Shown here in pieces: positions 33,196 through 43,144 of a DNA stretch of 64,000 nucleotides. Every line of letters starts with the position of its first letter. Within the stretch, counting starts at the first letter, position 1. The DNA lies in NCBI GenBank assembly GCA_030378005.1, contig JAUCGF010000088.1, forward strand, positions 1 through 64,000. The letters are read 5' to 3'. The notes beneath the pieces were generated by a model. That model saw only the letters and a list, made by a program, of their open reading frames with translations. It made no database searches and was not told the origin of the DNA. The position numbers and the translations under genes were made by a program. The DNA is from Desulfococcaceae bacterium HSG9 (lineage in GTDB: Bacteria > Desulfobacterota > Desulfobacteria > Desulfobacterales > JAUCGF01).

Positions 33196-35064
33196 TTAAT
33201 TATCCGAAAGTCTGTATAAGGCTTCTTCCATCTCATTCACAAACCGACTCCGCATACTGGTTTGGCCTTTGCGCCAGGAAGCGGAACTGATATGCAGCCA
33301 GCGTTCCGCGCGTGTTACAGAAACATACATCAGACGCCGCTCTTCTTCCAAATCGGCTTCCGATCCACTCGAACGCCAATGGGGGAAAAGACCTTCTTCG
33401 CAGGCAACCACAAAGACCACTTTAAATTCCAGTCCTTTGGCAGCATGAATGGTTGACAAGTTTAACCCGAAGCCGTCTTCATCGTCATCTGCTTTGTCTT
33501 CTCTGACTAAGGCGGATTCTTCCAGATATTCGACAATGGAATCCTTCTGCGATGCCGAATGAATCAATTGTTCAATATTTTCAATGCGCGTCGTGAAATC
33601 CATGCGAGCGCCTTTGGTATAGTCATGGAGATACGCATTATAATTTACACGGGTGATGACCGTCTGAAGCGCCTGATTCGGTTTCATCGCTTTGATTTCA
33701 TCTAACAATTCAATCAACAGTTTCAGTCCCTGATAAATTTTAGGCGTAAAAATCTTATCTGTAAGCGCCTTGCGGGCGGCATCTTGAAGACTCATGTCTC
33801 CGGTTCGGGTAGCGGCTATTTTCAGAATTGTTTTAGGTCCGATTCCGCGTTTGGGGATATTAATAATACGTTCAAAGGACGCATTGTCATGTGTGAACAG
33901 GGCGGCCGCCAGGTAACAGTTCAAATCCATGATTTCTTTGCGCTCAAAAAAACCCTTGCCTCCCATCATACGGTAAGGGATACCATTGGCGCTACAAGAC
34001 ATTTCAAAAGAGCGGGAAACAAATTTAGTGCGATACAGCACAACCATTTGCTCTAATGAGACTCCTTTGTTTTTATAAGCAATCACTTTACGAACGACCC
34101 AATGGGCTTCTTCGGCATCACTGTCAAAGCGATGAATATCCACAACGCCACCCTGTTTAGCGGAAAAGCACTCTTTTTCCATACGGTGTCTGTTATACCC
34201 GATCAGGTCATTGGCGGCCCGTACAATTTTGTTGGCGGAACGGTAATTTTGTTCCAAGCGGAACACTTTAGCGTTATCATATTTCTTGGGGAACGATAGA
34301 AAATGGTTTATGTTGCTTCCTCTGAATGAATAAATCGCCTGCCAGTCATCACCCACACAAAATAGATTACCATCTTTCAGCAGCAGGCGGGTCAGCTCAT
34401 CCTGGAGATTATTGGTGTCCTGATATTCATCCACAAGCAGATAATCAAACCGCTTCCGGTAGGAATCCCGAATATCTTTATGGTCTCTTAAAAGATTCCG
34501 CACCAATAATAAAATATTATCAAAGTCAACCGCATTGGCGTTTTTTAGCGCATTTTCATAACGGTTGAAAACATCTATCAAGCGGATATGCGATATGCGG
34601 CGTTTACGATCAAAATACTTTTCCGGATGACCGGAATTTTTAGCATTGGATATAAGTGCTTTCACCGAGCCTATATGTTTTTTATCGAAATTCATCTCAC
34701 TTACGATAATATCGCGAAGGAGTTTCTGTTGCTGGTAATCTGCATAAACCTGAACCGGCGGTTCAAAACCCAGCTGGCGGCAGTGGGTTTTTAAAATGAT
34801 GAAACAAGCCGAATGATAGGTACGCACCCAAGGGAAGCGTTTCAAAGGCAGGCCGGTTAAACGAATCAAACGATTTTTCATTTCTTCGGCCGCTTTATTG
34901 GTGAAGGTGATTGCCAGAATGCGCTCAGGCTGATATCCATGCGAGATGAGGTGGGAAATTTTGGCTGTAAGCGTTCGGGTTTTACCTGAACCGGCGCCGG
35001 CTACCACCAAAGCGGGAGAGCCGATATGTTCCACCGCCCGTTTTTGTTGATCTGATAGTTCCAT
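33196..35064 (-). CDS. UvrD/Rep-family ATP-dependent DNA helicase
   Basis: 622 residues from ATG 35064 (an upstream TTG would add five). All SF1A helicase motifs are seen: Q-motif/I (LSDQQKRAVEH, VVAGAGSGKTRTLTAKI), Ia (ILAITFTNKAAEEMKNR), II (LLVDEYQDTNNLQ), III (LFCVGDDWQAIYSFRGS), IV (RLEQNYRSANKIV), V (LSTIHAAKGLEFKVVFV) and VI (EEERRLMYVSVTRAERWLHI). It is shorter than E. coli UvrD (about 720) and lacks an extended C-terminal tail, as in Rep/PcrA-like paralogues. It unwinds DNA 3' to 5' in repair or fork restart. Minus strand, standing alone between repeat elements. Confidence 0.93.
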   Translation of the reverse strand: MELSDQQKRAVEHIGSPALVVAGAGSGKTRTLTAKISHLISHGYQPERILAITFTNKAAEEMKNRLIRLTGLPLKRFPWVRTYHSACFIILKTHCRQLGFEPPVQVYADYQQQKLLRDIIVSEMNFDKKHIGSVKALISNAKNSGHPEKYFDRKRRISHIRLIDVFNRYENALKNANAVDFDNILLLVRNLLRDHKDIRDSYRKRFDYLLVDEYQDTNNLQDELTRLLLKDGNLFCVGDDWQAIYSFRGSNINHFLSFPKKYDNAKVFRLEQNYRSANKIVRAANDLIGYNRHRMEKECFSAKQGGVVDIHRFDSDAEEAHWVVRKVIAYKNKGVSLEQMVVLYRTKFVSRSFEMSCSANGIPYRMMGGKGFFERKEIMDLNCYLAAALFTHDNASFERIINIPKRGIGPKTILKIAATRTGDMSLQDAARKALTDKIFTPKIYQGLKLLIELLDEIKAMKPNQALQTVITRVNYNAYLHDYTKGARMDFTTRIENIEQLIHSASQKDSIVEYLEESALVREDKADDDEDGFGLNLSTIHAAKGLEFKVVFVVACEEGLFPHWRSSGSEADLEEERRLMYVSVTRAERWLHISSASWRKGQTSMRSRFVNEMEEALYRLSDN

Positions 35065-35327
35065 AGTGTGAAGTTTCAAGTTATAAGTTTATAATTCTAA
35101 GTTCAAAAATTTACTTGAATCTTTCATGCCAAACGTAGTAAAATTACAGATTAAGTAAATAAAGTGACAATATATGAAAAAGAATGCTTCATAAAGCAAT
35201 TTTTAAGTATTGTAAATAAATATGTAAATATCAACATCGCACTTCAGCAATTTTTATGTTTCATCACAATACTATTAGGCACGATTCTTGCATATAAAAA
35301 CTATTGACCGAATTATTCATAGTGTTT

Positions 35328-35452
35328 AGTCAAGTTTAAGGTGACAAGTAAAAAATCAGGAATGCAAACTTCAGTTTGCCGCTTTTGGAGCGTTTTGGCA
35401 AACTGAAGTTTGCATTCCTGCCCGTCAGCTAAATGTTGACACAACAATAGTT
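35328..35452. repeat. Palindromic miniature element, GTTGTGTCAA family, copy 2
   Basis: The inner hairpin GGAATGCAAACTTCAGTTTG with its complement and the outer end GTTGACACAACAATAGTTA match the element at 13172-13302 in inverted orientation; the left outer end is degenerate. It occupies the gap between the helicase and the radical SAM gene. The rest of 35080-35515 is AT-rich and shows no gene. Confidence 0.65.
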
Positions 35453-35515
35453 ACATTTGTGCGCAACATCCATTCCGGACGGTATTGATTTCACAGTAAT
35501 TTACGATTTAATATA

Positions 35516-36865
35516 GTGCATCATCACCCACACAACATTTTATTAGTCAATCCGTGGATTCACGATTTTGCCGCTTATGATTTCTGGGCGCGGCCATTAG
35601 GCCTGTTATCTTTAGCTTCCATTTTGCGTAGCCACGGATTTGCCGTTACTTACATAGATTGTCTGGATCGTTTCCATCCGCGGGCATCTCCACAATCGGC
35701 AACCGCCCGATCAGGTCGCGGACCTTATTTAAAAACGCGAATTGCCCGCCCTCAGGGAATGGAAGATGTCAACAGACATTTCAGCCGTTATGGGATTAAA
35801 AAAAAATGGTTTTATGATGATTTGGCGTCAATTCCGCAACCGGCGCTGATTTTGGTTTCGTCAATGATGACCTACCAATATCCGGGGACGCAGGAAACAA
35901 TTGCGATAATAAAAGATTGCTTTCCTGATACACCTGTGATATTAGGGGGTGTTTATACTACCCTTTGTTATGAGCATGCCGTAAGGCATTCGGGTGCGGA
36001 TTATGTATATTCGGGTGCTTGTAATTCCGGGATACTCAAGTTGGCAGCCGATATCATCGGTTTAACCAACCTTGATAGCGGGCCTCAATTTGATTCTGCT
36101 GACTTGGATAGCTATCCTTATCCGTCTTGGGAACTTCAGCAGAAGTTCGGATTTGTTCCGTTGCTCACTTCTACGGGATGCCCCTTTGCGTGTGTTTACT
36201 GTGCATCCCGCTATTTAAATCCTTCTTTTCAGGAACGCAGTTCTGATGCGGTTGTATCAGAGATTATCTTTTGGCATAAAAACTACAACATCAAAGACTT
36301 CGTGTTTTACGATGATGCGCTTTTAGTAAATGCCGGCAAACGTGCTATTCCGATAATGGAGCAAATTCTGAATGCCCGTTTGAAGCTTAGGTTTCATACA
36401 CCCAATGCGATTCATATTCGTGAGATAACCGCTTTGACAGCGAAACTGATGTTTAAAGCAGGATTTAAAACGATACGCCTGGGGCTTGAAAGCGCTCTTT
36501 TTAAAGACAGACAAAAATTAGACAACAAGGTGACAGATGCTGAATTCCAGAACGCTGTTTTGCATTTGAAAGCCGCCGGTTTTCATAAAAATCAGGTGGG
36601 TGCCTATTTGCTGGCAGGTTTGCCCGGGCAACCTCTTCATTCAATTGAAGCATCTGTCAAATTGGTAAAAAAAAGCGGCGTCAGCCCTATCTTGGCTTAT
36701 TATACACCGATTCCGCATACTGCTTTATGGGATGAAGCCGTCAATTCATCGCGTTATGATCTTGAAGCGGATCCGCTTTTTACGAATAACGCTATATTTC
36801 CTTGTCAGGAGCGAAATTTTTCATGGGAAGTGATCACATATCTAAAAAATTTAATTGCCGAATGA
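35516..36865 (+). CDS. B12-binding-domain radical SAM protein
   Basis: 449 residues from GTG 35516. The N-terminal ~200 residues follow the cobalamin-binding/radical SAM pattern (NILLVNPWIHDFAAYDFWAR, LGLLSLASILRSHGFAVTYI, PALILVSSMMTYQYPGTQET, TPVILGGVYTTL). The radical SAM core, about 215-430, carries the cluster motif STGCPFACVYCAS (Cx3Cx2C) and FYDDALLVNAGKRA. Such proteins use a 4Fe-4S cluster and AdoMet, often with B12, for methylations or ring rearrangements. The substrate is unknown. The strict D-x-H-G-x-x-G B12 motif is not evident, so cobalamin binding is not assured. Confidence 0.85.
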   Translation: MHHHPHNILLVNPWIHDFAAYDFWARPLGLLSLASILRSHGFAVTYIDCLDRFHPRASPQSATARSGRGPYLKTRIARPQGMEDVNRHFSRYGIKKKWFYDDLASIPQPALILVSSMMTYQYPGTQETIAIIKDCFPDTPVILGGVYTTLCYEHAVRHSGADYVYSGACNSGILKLAADIIGLTNLDSGPQFDSADLDSYPYPSWELQQKFGFVPLLTSTGCPFACVYCASRYLNPSFQERSSDAVVSEIIFWHKNYNIKDFVFYDDALLVNAGKRAIPIMEQILNARLKLRFHTPNAIHIREITALTAKLMFKAGFKTIRLGLESALFKDRQKLDNKVTDAEFQNAVLHLKAAGFHKNQVGAYLLAGLPGQPLHSIEASVKLVKKSGVSPILAYYTPIPHTALWDEAVNSSRYDLEADPLFTNNAIFPCQERNFSWEVITYLKNLIAE

Positions 36866-36933
36866 AAAATTATGTTACACTTATTCAAGAAAGATTTCAG
36901 AAACATTCAAATGATCAATTTCATTGTGTTATA

Positions 36934-37019
36934 GTACTCTAATTTTGATTTTTTCATATTTCGTTTGCAAGCTGTGAATCTCTAACACTCAGCTAATCCG
37001 AAAAACCAAAATTGGATCA
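36934..37019. repeat. Miniature palindrome, copy 2 (overlaps the upstream leader)
   Basis: Diverged copy of 33107-33180: CTCTAATTTTGATTTTTTC on the left and AAAAACCAAAATTGGATCAA on the right, both flanked by ATAGTA/ATAT. It ends 20 bp before the chosen start of the next gene, which argues against the earlier in-frame ATG at 37012 that lies inside it. Confidence 0.6.
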
Positions 37020-37038
37020 ATATCTGAAGGAAAATTTC

Positions 37039-38223
37039 ATGGAAAATGATACGAATTCAGCCATATTGATTGTCGATGACAGTTTGGGCAACATACAAAT
37101 ACTGGCCGATATGCTCAAAGGTAAAAATTATCGTATTCAGGTGGCCCGAAATGGCGCGACAGCATTAGAAGTGGTCGCTCAAAGAGTTCCCGATCTGATT
37201 CTGATGGATGTCATTATGCCTGGAATAGACGGCTATGAAGTCTGTCGGCGGCTAAAAAATCAGCCTGAAACAAAAGAGACACCGATTATTTTTATCAGCG
37301 CTCTCAGTGATATTGATGATAAGGTGAAGGGCTTTGAAGCCGGAGGCGTTGATTTCATTACCAAACCCTTTCAACGCGCGGAAGTATTTGCCCGCATCAA
37401 CACCCATCTCAAATTAAAATCTATGCAGGAAGCACTGAAACGGCACCGTGAACACCTTGAAAAACGGGTTGAGGAACGCACAGCGGAATTAAAAGCCGCC
37501 AATCTTGCCAAGAGTGAATTCTTAGCTAATATGTCCCATGAAATTCGTACGCCTTTACATGGTATTTTGAATTATTCTGATTTTGGAATCAGAAATATAG
37601 AAAAAGCGACGCGCGATAAACTTCTGACTTATTTTAAGCAAATCGGCGTTTGCGGAGAGAGGTTGATGGAGTTGTTGGCTTCTATTCTGGAACTTGCCAG
37701 TCTGGAAGCCGGGCGGGTGATATACAGCAAAAACCTACATGACGCACTTCCGATTATTAATTCGGTGATTGCTGATTTATATTCAAAGGTGCGCGCCAAG
37801 CAACTCTCCGTAGAATTAGTTAAACCTCAGTCAGAGGCAAAGATATTTTGCGACCAGATGAAAATACGCGAAGTGTTTCATCATATTCTTTCAAATGCGG
37901 TGCAGTTCTCTTCTAACGAAAAAAAAATAACGATTCGTGTTCAGGAAGGCCAAATTGAAACAACCGGAAACGTAAAGGTCAAGGTGTTAAAAATATTTTT
38001 TATTGATCAAGGAATCGGAATTCCTCAAACAGAATACCGGAATATTTTTGACAGCTTTATTCAGAGCAGCAAAACTAAAACAGGGGCAGGCGGAAAAGGT
38101 GTCGGTCTGGCAATTTGTCGTAAAATTATCGAAGCCCATTTAGGCGATATCTGGGCAGAGCCGAATCCCGAAGGCAGCGGAAGCCAATTTATTGTTGCTT
38201 TGCCTATGGAGGAAATTATTTAA
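37039..38223 (+). CDS. Receiver-histidine kinase hybrid (REC-HisKA-HATPase)
   Basis: 394 residues from ATG 37039, chosen because GAAGGA lies 9 bp upstream. The receiver, about 8-125, has ILIVDDSLGNIQIL, LILMDVIMPGIDGYEV (acceptor Asp) and FITKPFQ (Lys). A short coiled coil (LEKRVEERTAELKAANLA) connects to HisKA with the H box SEFLANMSHEIRTPLHGIL. The HATPase has HHILSNAVQFSS (N box), IDQGIGIP (G1) and GKGVGLAICRKI (G2). There is no membrane segment. This is a cytoplasmic kinase switched by another system's phosphorelay. Partner unknown. Confidence 0.92.
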   Translation: MENDTNSAILIVDDSLGNIQILADMLKGKNYRIQVARNGATALEVVAQRVPDLILMDVIMPGIDGYEVCRRLKNQPETKETPIIFISALSDIDDKVKGFEAGGVDFITKPFQRAEVFARINTHLKLKSMQEALKRHREHLEKRVEERTAELKAANLAKSEFLANMSHEIRTPLHGILNYSDFGIRNIEKATRDKLLTYFKQIGVCGERLMELLASILELASLEAGRVIYSKNLHDALPIINSVIADLYSKVRAKQLSVELVKPQSEAKIFCDQMKIREVFHHILSNAVQFSSNEKKITIRVQEGQIETTGNVKVKVLKIFFIDQGIGIPQTEYRNIFDSFIQSSKTKTGAGGKGVGLAICRKIIEAHLGDIWAEPNPEGSGSQFIVALPMEEII

Positions 38224-38264
38224 TGGGAATATAGCGATTCCCGTGATTATGGAAAGAATAAACC

Positions 38265-39770
38265 CTACTTGTTCTTTTTTTTATTAGTGCGTTTAACCAA
38301 TTGACCATTTTTCCATACACCTTTATATTTACGTCCGCTGGTAAACAGCAGCGTACCTTTGCCGTTACAATTGTCATTTCTCCATTGCCCGACATATTTT
38401 TTACCGTCAGCATAAAGCATGGTACCATGACCGTTGAATGCTCCATTTTTCCAACTGCCGGTATATTTGGAACCGTCGTTGAAGGTCATCGTCCCCTTAC
38501 CGTTACGTTTTCCCTTACGCCATTGGCCTGTATATTTGCTTCCGTTGGGATAAATCATAACTCCTCGCCCTTGACGAACACCATTTTTCCAATTGCCTTT
38601 ATATTTTTGACCATCGGAATGAACAAACGTTCCCTGGCCATTGTATTTATTCGCAGACCAATTGCCGCTATATTTTTTGCCATCGGGAAACAGCATAGTG
38701 CCCTGTCCCTCAAAATTGTCATTTTTCCAATTCCCATCATATTTGGCGCCATCAGAAAATAACATGGTGCCTTGTCCCTCAAAATTACCATTTTTCCAAT
38801 GCCCATCATACTTGGCGCCATCAGCGAAGCGCATAACGCCATGGCCGTTATGCCGATTATCAGCCCATTGTCCGGAATAGCGACGGCCATCATAATATTG
38901 CATCACGCCTTTGCCACTGATAGCACCCATTACCCAATTACCGTCATATTTATCACCGTTGGCAAATTTCATCTTTCCGTAGCCATGGAATTTACCCTTT
39001 TTCCAGCCACCGGTGTATTGCTTGCCCTTATCAAAATTCATTATACCCTGTCCACAGAATTTACCATCTTTCCATTCACCGACATACACATCGCCATTTG
39101 AAAAAAGCATTGTTCCTTGACCGTCAAAGAGATCTTTGCGCCATTGCCCTGTGTAAGTTTGGCCATTGGCAAGTCTTAATGTCCCTTGACCGAAGCGCTC
39201 ACCATTCTTCCAATCACCAATATATTTTCCGCCGTTAGCGTAGAGCATGGAACCATGTCCGTTTTGCGATCCATTCAACCAAAGTCCGGTATATTTTGCT
39301 CCTGAAGGAAAAATAAGCGTTCCCTGGCCGTTTAGCTGTCCGTCTAGCCATTCGCCACTATATTGTTTACCATCAGGATCATTCATGGCTCCATTTCCGT
39401 TGATTACGCCGTTTTCCCAATGTCCCTTATACACTTGGCCGCTGGTGAAGTGCATGACACCATAGCCGTGGTGTTTACCATTGTACCAATGGCCGTTATA
39501 TTGGTCACCATTGTTATATGTTATTGCTCCCTGGCCGTAGCGTTGGTTTTGGAGCCATTGTCCGATATATTTTTTTCCGCTTGAAAAAGTATAGACTCCC
39601 TGACCGTCAAACTTTCCGTTTTTCCATTGGCCGCTATATTTTTCGCCATCTGAAAGAGTCATAACGCCGTAGCCATTCAGACAATCTCCACGGATACATT
39701 TAGCCGGTAAACTGTTTGGTGCTGCAACAATCGTAACTGCAAAAAAAAATGAAATTGATAAGCGTCGCAT
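38265..39770 (-). CDS. Secreted MORN-repeat protein with 19 repeats
   Basis: 501 residues. A signal peptide (LSISFFFAVTIVAAPNSLPA, cut about residue 23) is followed by 19 complete and one partial 23-residue MORN units of the type YxGxWKNGKxxGxGxMxxxDG (for example YSGQWKNGKFDGQGVYTF). Units 13 and 14 are nearly identical, implying recent duplication. The protein ends in a basic tail (NGQLVKRTNKKKNK). MORN arrays form elongated beta structures that bind lipids or proteins; in the periplasm or outside, a scaffold role is plausible but unproven. The start ATG 39770 lacks a strong ribosome site. The gene converges with the REC-kinase gene and probably stands alone. Confidence 0.9.
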   Translation of the reverse strand: MRRLSISFFFAVTIVAAPNSLPAKCIRGDCLNGYGVMTLSDGEKYSGQWKNGKFDGQGVYTFSSGKKYIGQWLQNQRYGQGAITYNNGDQYNGHWYNGKHHGYGVMHFTSGQVYKGHWENGVINGNGAMNDPDGKQYSGEWLDGQLNGQGTLIFPSGAKYTGLWLNGSQNGHGSMLYANGGKYIGDWKNGERFGQGTLRLANGQTYTGQWRKDLFDGQGTMLFSNGDVYVGEWKDGKFCGQGIMNFDKGKQYTGGWKKGKFHGYGKMKFANGDKYDGNWVMGAISGKGVMQYYDGRRYSGQWADNRHNGHGVMRFADGAKYDGHWKNGNFEGQGTMLFSDGAKYDGNWKNDNFEGQGTMLFPDGKKYSGNWSANKYNGQGTFVHSDGQKYKGNWKNGVRQGRGVMIYPNGSKYTGQWRKGKRNGKGTMTFNDGSKYTGSWKNGAFNGHGTMLYADGKKYVGQWRNDNCNGKGTLLFTSGRKYKGVWKNGQLVKRTNKKKNK

Positions 39771-39912
39771 TTTAAAATTTACCCCAAAATCAGATTTGTA
39801 TTTTCGTGTGTAGCAATTAATTTGGCAAATTGAATCATTGTTTGTGAAGCAATAATGACGCTATTGGTAAACAGTTATATTGTATTTATTAAAATTTCTT
39901 CAAAAGCAAATA

Positions 39913-40095
39913 TTAAGCATTCGGTTTATCATCAATTTTTTCAGGTTCTTTTTTTTCTGAATCCGAAGTGGCTCCTTTAAAATTTCGAATCGCTTTACCC
40001 ATTCCGGTGCCGATTTCGGGAAGTTTACCAGCTCCGAAAACAATTAAAATAATTACCAGAATAATGCTAAGTTCCCACATACCTATTCCAAACAT
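39913..40095 (-). CDS. tatA: Twin-arginine translocase subunit TatA
   Basis: 60 residues with the canonical layout: short membrane helix ([20 protein letters not shown], residues about 7-26) with the FGAGKLPE hinge, amphipathic helix [14 protein letters not shown], and an acidic/basic tail. TatA oligomers form the protein-conducting unit of the Tat pathway. TAGGAGG lies 5-6 bp upstream of ATG 40095. No tatB or tatC is adjacent. Monocistronic, minus strand. Confidence 0.95.
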   Translation of the reverse strand: MFGIGMWELSIILVIILIVFGAGKLPEIGTGMGKAIRNFKGATSDSEKKEPEKIDDKPNA

Positions 40096-40359
40096 AACAG
40101 CCTCCTAATCGTTTAAAACATTGTAAAATTAAGTCCGCAACTCAAACAAATATGAGTGCTTTCTATAATTGTGAAGTCAAAATATTACACTTTATATCAT
40201 CATACCCGCAACATGTCAATATTTTAGGATTTGACTTTGCTTATAGACAACTTAATTTTTGGCAGCAATTTGGAAAAAAACTTGAAAAAAATTACTTTCA
40301 ATTGCATACTGCAATTGTGATATGATAGTAAAATTTTTCATCAATAAAGAGAGGAATCA

Positions 40360-40929
40360 GTGGAAACACAATCAATGTCTTATTTGAAAGGCCAGTTTAT
40401 TCTGGCGATGCCCGGTTTGGCTGACCCCAATTTTGTGAAAACCGTCTCCTGTATTTGCGAGCATACGCAGGACGGTGCCGTAGGGATTTCAATTAACCGG
40501 ATGGGAACCGCTATTTTCGGGAAGGACCTTTTTGAGGGGCTTAATATTGAACACTCGCCTGATGCGGCCGCTATTCCTATATATATTGGCGGTCCGGTTC
40601 ATATCGGCGAAATATTTATTATCCACGGCCCGCCTTTAAATTGGCAGGGCAGTTTTATGATTACCCCGACTCTAGCTATGAGTCGGACACCGGATATACT
40701 TGAGGCTATCGCAACAGACCGGGGGCCGCAGTCCTTTTTGATTACTCTGGGATGTGCTGGCTGGGGGCCCGGCCAACTGGAGGCGGAAATAATGGAAAAT
40801 GTCTGGTTGATAAGCCCTGTTTTTGAAGAAATCCTTTTTAGTACCCCCGTGGAAACGAGATGGAAAACGGCAGTTAATAAATTGGGAATAGACCCTGACA
40901 TGTTGTCAAATACTGCCGGCCATGCCTAA
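40360..40929 (+). CDS. YqgE/AlgH family (DUF179) protein
   Basis: 189 residues from GTG 40360 with GAGAGGAA 3-9 bp upstream. Family motifs: YLKGQFILAMPGLADPNFVK, CEHTQDGAVGISINRM, IYIGGPVHIGEIFIIH, FLITLGCAGWGPGQLEAEIM and WLISPVFEEILF. The family is widespread in Gram-negative bacteria and its biochemical role is unsettled. Transcribed convergently with the small basic ORF downstream. Confidence 0.92.
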   Translation: METQSMSYLKGQFILAMPGLADPNFVKTVSCICEHTQDGAVGISINRMGTAIFGKDLFEGLNIEHSPDAAAIPIYIGGPVHIGEIFIIHGPPLNWQGSFMITPTLAMSRTPDILEAIATDRGPQSFLITLGCAGWGPGQLEAEIMENVWLISPVFEEILFSTPVETRWKTAVNKLGIDPDMLSNTAGHA

Positions 40930-40965
40930 AACCCGAATGCGCCTAACTTTCTTTCTTTGTCAGCG

Positions 40966-41106
40966 TTATTTTTTTTTCTTTAGTTTAGGTTTCTTTTTTT
41001 TAAGGCATAGTTTATCTTTTTTAACAAAAGCGCATATTTTGGGATTATAATACTCTTTACAATTTAAAGGGTTATAAAGAGGGCATTCAGGATGTTTTTC
41101 AGACAT
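40966..41106 (-). CDS. Small Cys/Lys-rich protein (46 residues)
   Basis: ATG 41106 is preceded by AAGGAAAAATA at good spacing. The product begins MSEKHPECPLYNPLNCKEYY, continues NPKICAFVKKDKLC and ends in a run of Lys (LKKKKPKLKKKK). Four Cys (8, 16, 25, 34) could bind a metal, and the Lys-rich tail suggests nucleic-acid or ribosome contact. I recall similar short proteins in Desulfobacterota but cannot name them. It is convergent with the yqgE-like gene. Confidence 0.6.
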   Translation of the reverse strand: MSEKHPECPLYNPLNCKEYYNPKICAFVKKDKLCLKKKKPKLKKKK

Positions 41107-41368
41107 TGATTATTTTTCCTTATAAGTAAATCTGGTAATTTGGTTGATGATTTTCCGCAACTTAACGCTCTTTTACGCATTATATATCACAAAGAACCAA
41201 ATGTTACAAGATATTATGTGTATCTACAGCAATTTTGACTTTGACCTCAAAAACACTTGTCAAAGTTGAACATTTTCATTATTCAGACTGTTCGGCTATG
41301 TGATACGATAAAAAATAGTACAAACGTATCAGAATACATTACACCTTTTAAAATATACCTTTTAATGT

Positions 41369-43123
41369 ATGTTAAAATTTCAATTATCGAAACTTCGTTC
41401 TCGCCACCGCCGTCTTTTGGCGCTGATTAAAGAAAACCGCTTACGGCTTTTCCTGGCAATGTGCTGCATGCTTATGATGGCGGCATCTACGGCAGCCTCG
41501 GCCTATATGATCAAACCTGTATTGGATGATATTTTTTTCAAGCAGAATATCAAAATGCTGACCATACTGCCTTTCATAGTCGTTTTAATCTATATCGTGC
41601 GCGGCTTGGGAATGTACGGTCAGGAATATTTTATGACGTATGTGGGAGAAAGTGTTATCCGACGAATTCGGAATGATCTTTATGACAGAATTCAGGATTT
41701 GCCGCTGGCTTTTTTTCAAAAAGAAAAAACCGGTGCATTGATGTCGCGCGTGACCAATGATGTTACGGTAATCAAAATGATGGTTTCTAATGCCGTTACC
41801 GGTGCATTGAGAGATTTTTTTACGATTATCGGATTGACGGTCGTTATTTTTTATCAAAACTGGAAAATGGCGATGTTCGCATTGGTTATCTTGCCGCTCG
41901 CCTTTTTTCCTATTTTTATATTTGGCCGGCGCGTGCGTAAAATCAGCACCGGATGTCAGGAATCAATGGCTGATTTAAACGTTTTTCTGCATGAAACTTT
42001 TTCCGGCAACAAAATCATCAAGGCTTTTGGAATGGAATCTTATGAAAAAAAACGTTTCCATGAAATGACTGAGGCATTGTTTAATATTGAAATTCACGCT
42101 GTTATCGCCCGTTCGCTTTCTTCACCGATTATGGAATTTCTCGGCGGATTGGGTATCGCCTTTATTATATGGTATGGCGGCTATAATGTTGTTACGGGCG
42201 CTTCAACAGCAGGCACTTTTTTTTCTTTTATGGCAGCCGTTATCATGCTTTACGATCCGGTTAAAAAATTGAGTCGTTTGAATAATACGGTTCAGCAGGG
42301 ACTGGCCGCCACGGATCGTATCTTTGATATTATTGAAACGGGTTCCGATATCCATGACCCGCCACATCCCAAACAGATTGGAGCCGGAAATCACGCGGTA
42401 ACTTTTCAAGATGTCTGTTTTCGTTATGATAAGACCGATGTGTTGAAAAATATTAACCTTCATGTAAAGGCCGGTGAAATCGTTGCTCTGGCAGGCATGA
42501 GCGGAGGTGGGAAAACTTCTCTGATCAACCTGATTCCCCGGTTTTACGATGTAAGCGACGGATCCGTCCTGATCGACGGCACAGATATTCGCGATATTGA
42601 AATTAAAACGCTGCGGAATCGAATTGCGCTTGTCACCCAGGAACCGATTTTGTTTAATGACACTATTTTGAATAATATCGCTTATGGAAACCGAAACGCA
42701 TCCCTGGAAGAAATTGAAGAGGCCGCGCGTGCAGCTTATGCTTACGATTTTATTCAATCGTTGCCTGATAAATTTGAAACCTATATCGGAGAGTTAGGTT
42801 CAAGACTTTCCGGCGGCGAAAAGCAACGTTTATGTATTGCCCGTGCCATACTGAAAAATGCACCGATTTTAATTCTTGATGAAGCCACGTCTTCTCTGGA
42901 TAGTGAATCTGAACTGCTGGTACAAAAAGCGCTTGAAAATCTGATGCAGGGGCGCACTACGCTTATCATCGCCCATCGTTTATCCACCATCGGATATGCT
43001 CATCGAATCGCAGTGATCGTTCATGGCAAAATCGTGGAAATAGGCTCTCATAACGACCTGCTTAGTCGTCAGGGTGAATATGCCAAGCTTTACCGGATGC
43101 AGTTCGCCAAAGAAAGTTCCTGA
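41369..43123 (+). CDS. msbA: MsbA-type ABC exporter (lipid A flippase)
   Basis: 584 residues. Six-helix transmembrane domain about 25-330, then the nucleotide-binding domain about 345-580: LAGMSGGGKTSLINLIPRFY (Walker A), LVTQEPILFNDTILNNI (Q loop), RLSGGEKQRLCIARAIL (signature), PILILDEATSSLDSES (Walker B) and LIIAHRLSTIGYAH (H loop). It flips lipid A-core or related lipids across the inner membrane as a homodimer. It is followed after 21 bp by a PAP2 phosphatase gene, a sensible envelope-lipid pair. Other exporters of this class cannot be excluded. Confidence 0.9.
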   Translation: MLKFQLSKLRSRHRRLLALIKENRLRLFLAMCCMLMMAASTAASAYMIKPVLDDIFFKQNIKMLTILPFIVVLIYIVRGLGMYGQEYFMTYVGESVIRRIRNDLYDRIQDLPLAFFQKEKTGALMSRVTNDVTVIKMMVSNAVTGALRDFFTIIGLTVVIFYQNWKMAMFALVILPLAFFPIFIFGRRVRKISTGCQESMADLNVFLHETFSGNKIIKAFGMESYEKKRFHEMTEALFNIEIHAVIARSLSSPIMEFLGGLGIAFIIWYGGYNVVTGASTAGTFFSFMAAVIMLYDPVKKLSRLNNTVQQGLAATDRIFDIIETGSDIHDPPHPKQIGAGNHAVTFQDVCFRYDKTDVLKNINLHVKAGEIVALAGMSGGGKTSLINLIPRFYDVSDGSVLIDGTDIRDIEIKTLRNRIALVTQEPILFNDTILNNIAYGNRNASLEEIEEAARAAYAYDFIQSLPDKFETYIGELGSRLSGGEKQRLCIARAILKNAPILILDEATSSLDSESELLVQKALENLMQGRTTLIIAHRLSTIGYAHRIAVIVHGKIVEIGSHNDLLSRQGEYAKLYRMQFAKESS

Positions 43124-43144
43124 TTAAACAAAGGATATGCAAGA

